Assembly: GCA_963920525.1 (NCBI GenBank) | Contig: OY986436.1 | Location: 80,817,630 to 80,881,629 of the forward strand | Length of the DNA stretch: 64,000 nt | DNA from: Dichetophora obliterata | Lineage: Eukaryota > Arthropoda > Insecta > Diptera > Sciomyzidae | Direction: 5' to 3' | In this document: in pieces, positions 43,870 through 54,928 of the stretch | How positions within the stretch are numbered: the stretch's first letter is position 1 | How the letters are laid out: the number at the start of each line of letters is the position of its first letter | The notes under the pieces: generated by a model | Told to the model about the DNA's origin: nothing | Database searches by the model: none | Seen by the model: the letters and a program-made list of their open reading frames with translations, nothing else | Position numbers and translations under genes: made by a program

Positions 43870-44067
43870 GGTTGGAAATTTTTGAAATGATTGTGTTATT
43901 AATTAGAGGTTTTTCGTCGATTTTTTCGATTTTTGGTAACGTTACAATATCTAAACACCTCCCTCCCCTACCGTTACTTATCGTAGTGCATTTCAAAACC
44001 CCTCCCTCCCCCTAAATTGGTAACGTAGTTTATGGACGACCCCTTACATGTGGTCACCTTAACCACA

Positions 44068-44530
44068 ACCGTCGCTTTTTTCACGCTCGCTGTGTTGCTC
44101 GTTCCCCTTTTGTTCAGAATTCGGTTGATTTCTAGTGTGTGTTCTCGGTGCAAGTTGTTGAAGTGTTTTTAGGTAAAGGAATTAATTAAAAAATATATTT
44201 TATCTAATATTTAATATATATAACTTGTGCAGTCTGTATTTATTAAATTAATTTCAAATGTACAATAAAAAACAACAACAAAACAATCCTTGTTTTCGTC
44301 GTTTGATTTTTACACTCGCTATGTTGCTCGTCGCGCCTTTGTTTATGGTTCGGTCGGTATTCTCGCTGCAAGTGGTTGGTTAAGTGTTCAAAGTGAAGTG
44401 ATTCAATTTTTAATAAATAAAACTTGTGCAGTTGAAATAAATCTAATTTATTTCTTCTTAAAAATATGCAAATTTGCAAAATTAGCATCAACAAAGCATG
44501 TTTATTTTCATCGTTTATTTTTCACACTCG
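44068..44530 (+). repeat. Degenerate tandem repeat, ~210-230 bp period
   Basis: The block TTTTTCACGCTCGCTGTGTT and GTTGCTCG...GGTGCAAGT recurs: first near 44077, second near 44306 (TTTTTACACTCGCTATGTTG), and the start of a third near 44517 (TTTTTCACACTCG). Units also share AACTTGTGCAGT. It may be a satellite fragment or nested element ends. Confidence 0.6.
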
Positions 44531-45047
44531 TAAGTCGAAACGATGGGAAGACTCGGTTCATATAACTGACATCTGGTAAGCGCGATAAACAGTTCGTTGT
44601 GCACAACCGAATGGCTCAAAAGCTTGTCTGCAGTTCCGTTCTCGCAACGGAATGACGCAATTTTCTCAATTGGGAAATTGGCGATTGTGGCAATTGCATT
44701 TAGAAAATTGCCGACAACCGACAAAGTTAGTAGGGCAATTTTTCGGATGCGGCAATGGGTTTAGTTCTGTGAGTGTAGCTTAAGAGAGCCTTTTTGTTAA
44801 CAGCACAAAATCAATGTTCTGCTTAATTTTTAAGCGTTATTGCAAGAAAATATAATTTTTAGCTACCTCCCGCTTAAGGGCACACTTGCTTTAAAATCAT
44901 AAGATTCTTGGCAATTTATATTAATTTTTCACACTAAAAGCATCGCTTAGCAGCCTTTGCTGAAAATGCAACACTTCAGATTTTTAATGAGTTTATTATC
45001 GTCCCTAATTTTTATGTTAAATTTTTTTTTAAATAAATACACTATGA

Positions 45048-45180
45048 GCCTTACCAATAGTCATTTTAATGTCGCCTCTAAATTTAGTGTAAGCTTTTTG
45101 ACAACAAATTCAATAGAAATAATGTCAGAAAAGCTCACACTCAATTTAGAGTAAGCATTAAATCAACTTTTGGTAAAGCC
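45048..45180. mobile_element. Short palindromic MITE
   Basis: 133 bp, almost entirely inverted repeat: GCCTTACCAATAGTCATTTT and CTCTAAATTTAGTGTAAGCT on the left pair with AGCTCACACTCAATTTAGAG and TTTGGTAAAGCC on the right. Confidence 0.65.
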
Positions 45181-45295
45181 CAGTGTGTTTTTGTTGCAAC
45201 TAAATCTTTTTTATTGCACAAGTTCTTGATAGGCGCATTTATTTATTACTTTTATGATCCTCACTAAGTGCTTATGCGAATTTAAATATCTGTCT

Positions 45296-46383
45296 CAGTG
45301 CACGGACTTGAAAAAAATTTTGAGTCGTAGATTGGACTCAAAAAGTACGGTAGATTGAAATAAAATGTGGCAGATTTGATATTTCATATAAGAACTGCAT
45401 GTCTTTTTTTTAAATATACATAACACAGCTTACAATAATAATATAAAAATAGTGTATATTCAATATGAAAAAATAAGAATGGATTAAAAACTAACAATCT
45501 TTCAGTCAATAAAACAAAAAGCAAAACAATATGGAACAAATCTAGTTTAGGGGCAGGAGCCTTATTTTATTTTAAATATGTGTGTCCAATTTCTTTACAG
45601 TCCGGTAAACTCACAATTCGCCGGAAATGGAGGTATGATTTTCCAGCAAGTTGCGATTGTGCCGGGACGGTAAGGAAATTGGGTCTAAAAAGAGTCCATT
45701 AAAAAATATCGCTTACTTATAGTTTTTGAGATAAAATTCACCAAAGTTTGAAAAAGGTAAAAGTACGGATTTCAAAACTTATACAAAAACTTGGCTCCTG
45801 CCCATAAATTAGATTTATGCTTAAAATATATAAATATATTATCCATCAACAAACTTAAAAGATTAATAAAAACAGTCCTATCATGACTATTTTTTCACGC
45901 GGAATAGGAAATTATAATTTTTATGATAAAGCTCAAGAATATTTTGCAAATGTTTAATGCAAATTTATTAATAAACCGATTCTGAGCAACTTTGCATTAC
46001 ATTTTTCCAAAATGTTCTTAAGCTTTATCTTATCAATTAAAACTCCCTTTTCCGATTATGCATGAAAAATTATTCATGATAGTTCTGAAAATCTTATTAA
46101 TTTTACCGGAGGCTCGAATAGGTTTTTTATCACAAAATTCTTTAATAAGGATTTGGTTTGCAACAAAAACAGTTTGCTAACCGTTTCGTTTTTCAGATTT
46201 AATATTGTTCATATGGAAAAGGAATTATTAAGTTTATTAAAAGTATTTCACAGAAAGAAAAAGTTATAAAAAAATTTTATGATAGTGCAAATGGTGCTAG
46301 ATTTTCGGTGGTAAAAGTGGTACATATTAAAATTTTGAAAAATGTGGTAGATCTACCACAATAGTGGTAAAGTCCGTGCCCTG
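45296..46383. mobile_element. hAT-like non-autonomous element
   Basis: Ends CAGTGCACGGACTT and AGTCCGTGCCCTG are inverted copies. Flanking ATCTGTCT (45288-45295) and ATTTGCCT (46384-46391) agree at 6 of 8 bases, as expected for an old 8-bp duplication. It carries another MITE at 45538-45816 and repeated GTGGTAGATCTACCAC-type words near its right end. Confidence 0.65.
45538..45816. mobile_element. MITE with GGGCAGGAGCC ends
   Basis: AAATCTAGTTTAGGGGCAGG (45538) pairs with the complement of a segment ending AATTAGATTT (45816); GGAGCC and GGCTCC words pair. About 280 bp, nested in the hAT-like element. Confidence 0.65.
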
Positions 46384-46389
46384 ATTTGC

Positions 46390-48754
46390 CTCCATAAAGT
46401 CGATAAAAAATTTGCTGAAGCGCCTTTTTCGCTTAATATTTAGTGGACTTTAATTGAAGGACGCTAAACGAACTATACTGTATATTTTTTCCTTAGTAAA
46501 GTAAAGTAAATTTTATTGTCTTCTTTTTTTATTTGTAATTGGTTCCTTAGGAAATACATATAACAGAAGAAAATACTTAGAACTATATAAAAACGCTAAA
46601 GAAGACAAAATAACCTTTCCAATGTTACCCTATTTACCAAAATCGCATAAAAATTGACTGAGCCTATTTTGGCATTCGCATGGCTGTAGGTTTGCGAAAA
46701 AAATTCTTAAAACTCCGGATTTGGTTTTCTAAACAATAAACCAATCTAAGAACAAAATTTGAGCCAAATCGGAGAAGGTCATTGCAACTGATATTACACT
46801 TCAATGTGAAATGGGCGACATATTAAAAAGAATTTGTTCCTACTTTGACAAAATTTGCCAAAGCAAATTTTTTATTACAAATTGTGGTAAAAAAATTGCT
46901 TGAAAAAATTATTTTAAGTTTTTTGTATGAAAAAACATGCATTGATGTTAAAGGCACTAGGTTGAATTTTTCGAAGACTCAAAACAAACATGAGAAGTAA
47001 AACTGGAGAAAAATGGCTCAATGGGTTAGTTCTTTTAATGTACACAGCGATGTGGAAGTGACCACTGAAGAAATTTTAAATGTACAAGCCCGAAATAAAA
47101 GAAGACTACTCATTATGATATAAAGATTATTTTATATAAAACATTGGATAAGTCTGAATAAAATAAAATTAAAACTCCCCCGAAATTTTTTTCTGGCGCC
47201 ATAAAATTTTTGATTTTTGTCAATGGGATAACGCACTGTGAGCTACCTATATATTTATAATTTTGCAGCTTATGTTGTGTGTATGTATCAAAATAATCGG
47301 ACACCGAGGTAAATATTTTCCGAAATTTCAGTTTTTTATTTTATGGTTACGTTTTAATTTATGAAGGCGTTATTTAGTAACCGATAATTTATTGTTAAAA
47401 AAAATTATTAAAAAACGAATAAATTTAACAAATTTAAATTTTAATTAAAAAATTTTTTGCCGACGTCTCGCAGATTGTTTGTCTGCTTCATCACGTCTTT
47501 TATTAACTTTCTTTTACGAAAGCTTGAATTCAATCCGACAGTAAGTTTCGGAGTACTTGAGTTTTTGCTTTTGAAGATGGGTCGTACCACGTTCTTTTTT
47601 CCAATCTCGTACACTTTTTTGTGGTAACTAGTTTCTAATAAATTCATCGTTCTTCCGAAAATGCAAAATATCGTGTTTAAAGTTTTGAAGTTGTACAGTT
47701 GAAGTTGCCACGCCCCATTGCCTTATACCACTTATACAACTTTTATTTAAATATAGAGATTATGTGTCAAATTATTCGGTTTTGTCCGATTGCATTGTTA
47801 AGCTTTCTATGCAGAAAGCTCAGTTTATAGCTTATGCAGAGTAACATTTTGTTACGGACTTGCATTTTCTTATTTTTCTGGAAGTTTATTGGAAGGATAT
47901 GTGCATAAGGTAGGCCGAATTGATGAAATTATATTTGTACAATTTTTCCCTGTTAGAGGAAAAAAAAAGGATTCTTATGTTATATTTTTATCTCCGTGAA
48001 ATAAACCGTATCCCCCCCCCCCCCTTTTTTAACTATTTTATCATTTTCCAACATTTTTGTCCAAGAGCCACCCTAATGGTTCAGTTCTTTGTAAATCTGA
48101 ATCCTAAAAACATTAAAAAATTTTTTAAAAAAGCTAAAGAGAAATTGTATAAAATTAAATTTTTGAAAATCTAATTCCAAAAAAGAATTCCTCAACTCAA
48201 AAAACCCGTAAAAACATTTTGAAACATATGCCATTGCACAATTTACAGAGATATGGATTGTATCCTTACATCTAAAACATTATCAATTTAACAAGCTATA
48301 CAAGTATTCTATGAAAATAAATTTTCGACTAGGCGAAGGAAAAACTTCACAATGGAAAGATGAGAAAAAAAAAACACAAAATTTCTTTAATAATAAGGAT
48401 TGAGTTCAAAATAAATTCCAATTATTTTTAACAAAAAGTTCATTTATATAATTATAAAAGTGAAGTCAATTACAAATATGAATACTGAAACAAATGAGAG
48501 TTTGTAGATATTTTGACTATTTAATAACTCTTCTCTTAGTGTTTCGTGCGTCTTAAATGGTAAAGTTAACCAAAGTAATAGTATCTTTAAGGAATACCAG
48601 GAAAATCTTAATCTGATAACTTTTACAAACATGCTTAGTTTACAAACAAATAAGCTAAAGGGAATTGACATCTTTTTGGAAAAAAAGTTAAGTAATGGCA
48701 TAAAAATTCTTCACTTTTGGCGAAATATGCTTTTCAGCTCGCAGTTATACTGAC
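46390..48754. other. Intron DNA between neuroligin exons, no element resolved
   Basis: About 2.3 kb. Small frames on the minus strand (47441-47647, basic; 47113-47304) have no recognised family. A C-homopolymer of about 13 bases is at 48012-48025. I found no confident TIR pair. Confidence 0.4.
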
Positions 48755-48950
48755 CTTGGATGATCGATCTTTACTTCCAAGAGCTCGGCAACAGTTTTTG
48801 TTCGCAGACATGGTGCTAAATCGTCGTATAACATATCGCCATGGCAACCGGTCTGTTCGGCTACACGTCGCTTTACAAACAGCGGGTTCTTTTGAATGGC
48901 CCAGGGCGAAATTGCTGAACCACTGACTAGCACAGCTCTATGTAGCAGAT
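48755..48950 (-). CDS. Nlg: Neuroligin, exon after the nucleophile elbow
   Basis: A 196-nt exon between the acceptor ATATTTTTAG and the donor GTCAGT. It encodes LLHRAVLVSGSAISPWAIQK, NPLFVKRRVAEQTGCHGDML and AELLEVKIDHP. HRA.L.SGSA..PWA is the conserved strand and turn of neuroligins. The Cys in QTGC and the one in LAPCL occupy the positions of a conserved disulfide in the family. The first codon (Asp) is shared with the exon ending at 49008. Confidence 0.95.
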
Positions 48951-49007
48951 CTAAAAATATGGTCCACTTATTACTCAAAACTCTAACTCCCAAACACTAG
49001 AACTAAC

Positions 49008-49367
49008 CACTTGCCACTGGCGATACGAGCAAAATATTTGCCAATGCTGCACCTGAACCATGACCAAGTATGGTAATACCCTGAGGATCACCACCAAAAG
49101 CTGGTAGATTTTCCTTAAGCCAATGCAGACCAGCGACCAAATCCATCAGACCAAAATTTCCCTGAGCACTTTCCTTGCCACCCGTCTTAAGGAATCCAAA
49201 AATACCCAAGCGAAAATTTATGGTGACCACTATGACGTTGCCTTGAGCAGCCAGTTCAGAGCCATCATAAGGATTTCCTGAATTCCACTCATACGACTCG
49301 CCGTGTATAAAAAGCAAAGTGGCCAGTTTGGGGGCATCGTCTTCATTTGATTCGCTGTTGACATTAG
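49008..49367 (-). CDS. Nlg: Neuroligin, core esterase-like exon with dead nucleophile
   Basis: A 360-nt exon between the acceptor TTACAACAAAAG and the donor GTTAGT. After a short acidic loop (NVNSESNEDDAPKLA, the region of vertebrate splice site A) come LLFIHGESYEWNSGNPYDGS, ELAAQGNVIVVTINFRLGIF, GNFGLMDLVAGLHWLKENL and AFGGDPQGITILGHGSGAAL. In active carboxylesterases the last block is G-E-S-A-G; here it is G-H-G-S-G, with Gly at the nucleophile Ser position, so the protein cannot hydrolyse esters, as is normal for neuroligins. It is a neurexin-binding adhesion fold. Confidence 0.96.
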
Positions 49368-49792
49368 CTTTTGTTGTAAAAAGAGATAAGATTAGGAAAA
49401 CAAAAAATTTATTTACAAAATATTAGCAATATCCGCTCAGATACCAGATATAAGACCTGATAATTTTTTGTTTGGAATTTATTGCAAATAAACAATATTC
49501 TTTGATAAAAAGAATATAAACTACTGATAAAAACATATTTTAAGAAGAAAATACTTGCAATTGTTTTTGACAAAATTTCAATAGGCAATAGCACATTCGT
49601 GGTTGTGGCTTGCAAACTTATCATTTCCCCAATGCTTGCAGTTGGTCCAATACACACTGCAATGCACTACGGAATTGACCACTTCACAAACTTTATATTT
49701 TTGAGCATCGAAATATCTTTTAGCTGTCCCTATTCAAATACTTAAATACTTTAATTGCCCACTCTAAATAACTTAAAATCTTATTTACTTAC
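49368..49792 (-). other. 425-bp intron, nothing else seen
   Basis: AT-rich intron with donor GTAAGT and acceptor AAAAG. An open frame across 49409-49657 is fortuitous and shows no neuroligin similarity. Confidence 0.6.
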
Positions 49793-50025
49793 TCCAAGCA
49801 TTTGGATTTTCATACGGAACGTAAATATTTAAGTAAAGGCAGTCTTCCGATTGATTCTTGAGCAATGGTAGCAAGCGACGCAACTGTGCGAGACGTGCAC
49901 GTGGAATTTCAAGTAAAGCTTCGGGTCCATTTGGTGGAATCGGTACGATTTGTGGACAAACGGCAGAAAAACGATCCGCATTACGCACATTCTTCCATGT
50001 TGATGGTGTTATAGGGGGCATGTAT
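49793..50025 (-). CDS. Nlg: Neuroligin, first visible coding exon
   Basis: A 233-nt exon between the acceptor TTTCTTTCACAG and the donor GTAAGT. It encodes YMPPITPSTWKNVRNADRFS and AVCPQIVPIPPNGPEALLEI, ending NQSEDCLYLNIYVPYENPNA-W. EDCLYLNIYVP is the second carboxylesterase type-B signature, with the disulfide Cys; N-Q-S is a possible glycosylation site. The exon opens with one base completing a codon from an upstream exon (family expectation: the Arg of ...GS.R-F/YMPP). Signal peptide and first strands are not found between 50026 and 64000. Confidence 0.95.
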
Positions 50026-50409
50026 CTGTGAAAGAAATATCAAGAGGAAGTGTTTAAAATTTGCTGATTTTTTACTGACAACCCTTGAAGCGGGTAAAGT
50101 GACGACCTGAACCAGCACACCTTCAACCACCTCGCCTTGTTATAAACGAAATCTTTTTTAGCAATCAATCAAAATGTTAACACTTAAGGAAAGTTCAGGA
50201 TTTATGACTTTGTTTCAAAATTTATTACTTTTTGGGTTTACCTGCTTATCAATAATTGACCAAAAAAGATTTATGATACATTCTTGTGCATATGTATTGT
50301 AGATTACTTGATAAGAAATATAAATTGTTTTCAACATTTTTATTAGAAATTCTGAGCTTGTGTTAATGAAAACAATGAGTTTTTATAAAAATGCTGTTCA
50401 CTTTTTTAT

Positions 50410-50440
<31 letters not shown>

Positions 50441-50789
50441 TTATTTTTATGTAGTTTTGGATTAGAATTTCTGGTTTTTATGACATAACTAAATATTTGA
50501 CAAACATTAATATCAATCAGGCCCCGTAGCCAAGTTTTTTCATAGGGCCGGTTTTTGATTTCAAAAATTCCTTGATACCAATATGTACTACCATGCAAAA
50601 GAAGGATACGGCTTTTTTGTGCAAAATTAATTACATTTTATATAAATATTAAATTAATTTAATAATAGTGCTCACCACAGATAACATTAGAAAGCAACCC
50701 AAAAGTGAAACCACTGCAAAATTCTGTGGAGTTCTAGTGCTATTACTACATAAAATAAAGATGTTTAATCCTGTAATTAATTTTTTATT
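50026..50789. other. Intron DNA with (CT)n microsatellite
   Basis: A CT-rich simple repeat at 50411-50441. The remaining sequence has no recognised gene. Confidence 0.6.
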
Positions 50790-50890
50790 AAGTTCATGAA
50801 GCAACAGGTTGCATCAACAAGTTATTTTCAGAACAAACGAACAAGCAGACTAGACAAACTGTTTCGTTGATAGCTACATCAACTCATCAG

Positions 50891-52305
50891 CAGTGTGACC
50901 AGAGTGGAATATTATATTCCACTTTGGCATATTTTAGCTTCGGGAAGCATATTTTTTTTTATAAAAATATGCAGCATAAAAAGTGGAATATTTTTCGTAT
51001 GATTGTATTTTTCAAAATTCACAAAAATTGCAATAAAAAAATGTCTATTTGGTTACTAAATGAGTTTTTTTTTGGCTATCGACATTTTTTTGTTTATCTC
51101 TGAACCACCTTGTAAAACGCAATATAAGGAATCCGTTTTGTGGTTAACTTCTTCGTTGTCAATTTTATTGCAATTCATGTAATAACTTCACGCAGCTTAA
51201 AAAATGAAGTAAATTTGCTTATATGTATGTTTGGTTAGATTTTTTTATGGATTATGTTACAGCAGTAAGTTATTTACTTAAGAAAACATTAGGGGTATTC
51301 ACGATGTGTTGCATTTTCCCTTGTATTGTGTATTTTTGATTAATTTGATATATGTAGTAAATTTTTTAATATAACAAAAACAAAATTCAGTTTTCAAAAT
51401 ACAACCCTGTGGAAAATATACAAGTTGTGTATAAGATCAGCTGATTGTACAAGCATTTCTACTCAGCATGGAGCAAGCTAAAGGCTACGCTATGAGTTTA
51501 TTTAATAAAAATTAAAATAACTGATTTTAAAAATACAATGTGTACTTTACTGGAGGTTCGATCACAATAAGTTGTAAGTATTGCAAATTTTGCAAAAATT
51601 TATCACAAATGCACCATATCGTGAATACCACTATTATTGCTAACAAAAGCTATTTCTTTTAACTATTTTAAGATGTGGATTCAAAACAATAAAGCAGGAA
51701 ATAAAATGTTATTGATCAAAGTTCGGAATCTGAAGATTTATCAAAATTTGTGCTTTTCTCACTTAGCAATGCTGAGGTTGAGAACATTTTTAGTTATATG
51801 AATCTTTCTTATTTAAACGAAAATTCGAAATAGAATGCAAGAAAAACTCTTAAATAATTTGTTGAATGTAAAAACATGGCTCCATGCTCAAAAAAAAGTT
51901 TTGTAATGCCTATCAAATACCAGATAGCTTAATAAAAAAATTTAAAAATGCGAATTTCTATGATAATAATATAAGCAACAATTTAAGAATTGACCTCGAA
52001 GATGTGCCTGAATTTTAGTTTTGTATATTGTATATCATTACTTAAAATTCAAAAAACCATAACAATATTTATAATTTTTTATAGGAGAAGACTAAATAAA
52101 TTTAAGTGCGATGATAATCAAATAAATAAATGTATTTAAATTTGCTTCTGTGTTTTTTTTATGTGCATATTTAGACTTATTTAGATATGTATCTTTGAAA
52201 TTGATAGTGGAATATTTGTGTGGAATATAAAAATTGAAAGTGGAATATTTAGCATATTTTTTTTTAACAAAAGCATATTTTTTCAAAAATCTCCTGGTCA
52301 CACTA
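50891..52305 (+). mobile_element. hAT element with transposase remnant, 8-bp duplication
   Basis: 1415 bp flanked by CTCATCAG on both sides (50883-50890 and 52306-52313). Ends CAGTGTGACCAG and CTGGTCACACTA. It has a recognisable hAT C-terminal domain on the plus strand. AATATTCCACTTT-type words recur near both ends. Confidence 0.9.
51714..51906 (+). pseudogene. hAT transposase dimerisation domain remnant
   Basis: It reads DQSSESEDLSKFVLFSLSNA, EVENIFSYMN, then after a frame change RNRMQEKLLNNLLNVKTWLH. This matches the hAT family C-terminal dimerisation motif (LP.SNA.VER.FS.MN.....RN.M....L..LL). The rest of the transposase is not readable. Inactive. Confidence 0.75.
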
Positions 52306-52313
52306 CTCATCAG

Positions 52314-54190
52314 TAGTCTTTTGTGGTTTCTGCAGTACCATCCACTTTGATAAGCTTATACGAACACCTTCTGTTAAATAAAAACAGAATTATGTGCTGT
52401 ATGCCGCCTTTAAAGCAATGTTTTTCTACTACTTTGCAAAAGCAAAGGTTAAAAAAAGCGTCTGCAAACACTGGTGCGAACCCGACCTACGAAAACAAGT
52501 ATGTTATTACGTCTACACATAAAACAACTTTTTTTCGCGTTCTGCAGAAGTAATCGCTTACTGAGGGATTAGTGAGCGCTCTTTACTAAGCGATCAATTC
52601 TGCTGAATGCTGTGCTATTAAAAACAGAAACAGCTGTTTAGAGTTCTATGCCGACTAAAATCGTAGGCGTAAAATGTAACAGCGCAGTGTTCTAACGAAA
52701 AACGGCCAACCTCGCGGCATGAACAAAATAAATTTTGGGCAAAAACTAAGCTTAAAAAATGGCAACAGGAGAATAATATGGTTAGAATTAAAGAAAATCT
52801 TGGTAAATGTATAGATAAAATTTGCCGCTTTTTCAGTTATTCAGGAAGATCCCAGTGCAGAGAGTTTGCTGCAGCTTTGGAGCCCGGAGAATACCAAAAT
52901 GATGCTGCAAATGTATTTTGCAAGCAAAGAAAAGTTTCGCGATCCCAAGTACAAAAATAAAGCTTTATGGAACGAGATTTCGAAGGAGATGACAAATGTA
53001 GGGTGCCCTGGGATGACAGAGAAAGATAAGAAATATGAGGAAAACATATAGGACAATTAAAGACAACAACACTAAAACTGGCCGAGGTCGCGTGTCCTGG
53101 GAGTATTTTGCAACAATGGAAGACAATTTTCCTGACGATAGAATTATCAACATCGCCATCAACATAGAACCATCGTCATTTGGCATGCAAGATGATAGCG
53201 AAATGTTGCATGAAAATCTGATTTCGAAAGACGCATGTGCTTTTCAACAGTCAACATATTTGGGCAGTGTTCTGCTTGACGAAGTCAGTCGGTAGCTGCT
53301 CAATTTCTCGAAAAGAGAAAAAGGCTTCTATGGCCAAAGAGAGTTACCATCAAAGAAAAAATTTATTGAGATGGAGTAACAGCGGACAGAGGCTATTGGT
53401 AGTTCAAATGCCGGAAAAGATGAAGCAAACGAAATCCAAAAAGAACGAAACGATTTGCTTCAACAATTTCTGGACAAATTTGGTTAATTCTTTGACTTAA
53501 AGAAGCTTTTTCCGTCCATGGATCTAATTACTGCGTCCTTGAACGAGTGAAATCTATAAAATTTACGCTGTAAATCGGATAGATTTTACTCGATCAATAA
53601 TGTTTTAATTCTGCCCCAGTTTTTTAATAAATATCTGATTTCTATTCAGTTCATAATTTTCATAGTGAAAATGTAAATTCATATATTTATTTATTTAAGT
53701 AAATTAAAATAAATTATAAATTAATGTAAGTTATTCATTATTTCAGTTCTTTTTCGCTAAAAATTAATTGAAATATTTAATTACATTTTTAGTTTTTTCT
53801 TCAAAGGGTTGACAAACAAAATCAGCAGTATTTATGATAAGTGAGCGCACGTAGCATTGAAATTGTTCGCTACCAAAAATGGCGAGCGCTTACCGAACAT
53901 GTTGCATCTACCAGCTCGTTCAGCAGACTTTTAGTCAACAGTTGTGCAACAGTTTTGTCTGCAGAACGCGCCCATTGATTCGTGATAAAGAAGTAAACAA
54001 AGAGCACAACAAACAAGTCATTGCAGAATCAATAAGTCGATTTTTTTTTAACCTTTGCTTTTGCAAAGTAGTAGAAAACATTGCTTTGAAGGCTGCATAC
54101 AGCACATAATTCTGTTTTGATTTAACAGAAGGTCTTCGTATAAGCTTATCAATGTGGATGGTGCTGCAGAAACTATAGAAGACTACTAGT
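52314..54190 (+). mobile_element. Element with ~240-bp inverted repeats and a Myb-like gene
   Basis: 52314-52560 pairs with the complement of about 53950-54190: TGCAG-ACCATCCAC-TTGATAAGC, CTTCTGTTAAAT, CAGAATTATGTGCTGTATGC and TTTTCTACTACTTTGCAAAAG blocks match at roughly 85-90 percent. Between the arms lies a decayed Myb/SANT-like gene. The class is unresolved; Myb-like second proteins occur in PIF/Harbinger elements. Confidence 0.7.
52840..53500 (+). pseudogene. Myb/SANT-like (trihelix-type) DNA-binding protein remnant
   Basis: Across several frames it reads LWSPENTKMMLQMYFASKEK, FRDPKYKNKALWNEISKEMT, then NMRKTYRTIKDNNTKTGRGR and VSWEYFATMEDNFPDDR. This matches the Myb/SANT-like domain of insect transposon-linked proteins (W......L+.Y......F.D...K...+W..I...M......, TYR.IKDNN..TGRGR..W.YF..M). 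The C-terminal part has KKKFIEMEQQRTEAIG and KERNDLLQQFLDKF, a typical helical tail. At least three frame changes; not translatable as is. Confidence 0.7.
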
Positions 54191-54928
54191 TATAGCCGAT
54201 ACACATTGACTGCAACAGTCGTTCACCGACAAAACTAAAACTTGCCGTCAGAGAGAAATGTCGCAGTATTCTCTACGACTTGATTATAATGAACGCAACA
54301 GCGACAATCTGTATTTCATACAAAACATAAACAAACTCTGCTATGTTCGCTCTTGTCGTCTATCAAATTAGAAATAGATTGAAGTCTGCGGCAGCAACAA
54401 TTGTGGTCGTGTTCTCTCTTTATCGTGCCGTCTTCAAAAAATACATCTTCACAAGAAAACATGCGTTCTATTTTTTGACAATTGGCGTTCGTCGCAAGTC
54501 ACAGTCAATGGCCGCATTCAGCGCAGACAACAGTTGGCAACTGTTGTGTAAAAATTCGCTGAATGGTTTGGTAGCGCTAACTAAAACTGATAAAGTAGCG
54601 AACGCCTTTTAATCGAGCGAACAAATTCTATGCTACATGAACACAACTGTTTGCTTAACTGTCAGATGCTGTTACTGACGCTGTTAAATTAATAAACGCA
54701 GAAATAACGCAGCAAATTTAAGTGAGAAACCTTTGTAATTGAATTAAATTTACATAAAAATTGAATTGAATCTAACTTCTGACGTGTAGAGTAGCAACAC
54801 ATTCAGAGAAAAACATCGTGAACTAAGGTAGCGCTACCATTACAGTTCACAACAGTTGTCTGCGCTGAATGCGGCCAATGTGTATCGGCTATTAGTTGAT
54901 GTAGCTATCAACGAAACAGTCTGTCTAG

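Larger units (their letters stand above)
43032..44043. mobile_element. TIR element starting GGGGTCGTCCATAAACTACG
   Basis: 1012 bp with ends GGGGTCGTCCATAAACTACG and the exact complement, flanked by TTA (43029-43031 and 44044-44046). G-rich starts and a 3-bp TTA duplication suggest PIF/Harbinger-like. Subterminal C-rich tracts (CCCCTCCCCCT) occur at both ends. Two coding-like stretches lie inside, one on each strand. Confidence 0.75.

Noticed and set aside
49409..49657. Coding exon in the 425-bp neuroligin intron
   Set aside because: No neuroligin similarity; the flanking exons join in frame without it, and stop-free length is short.
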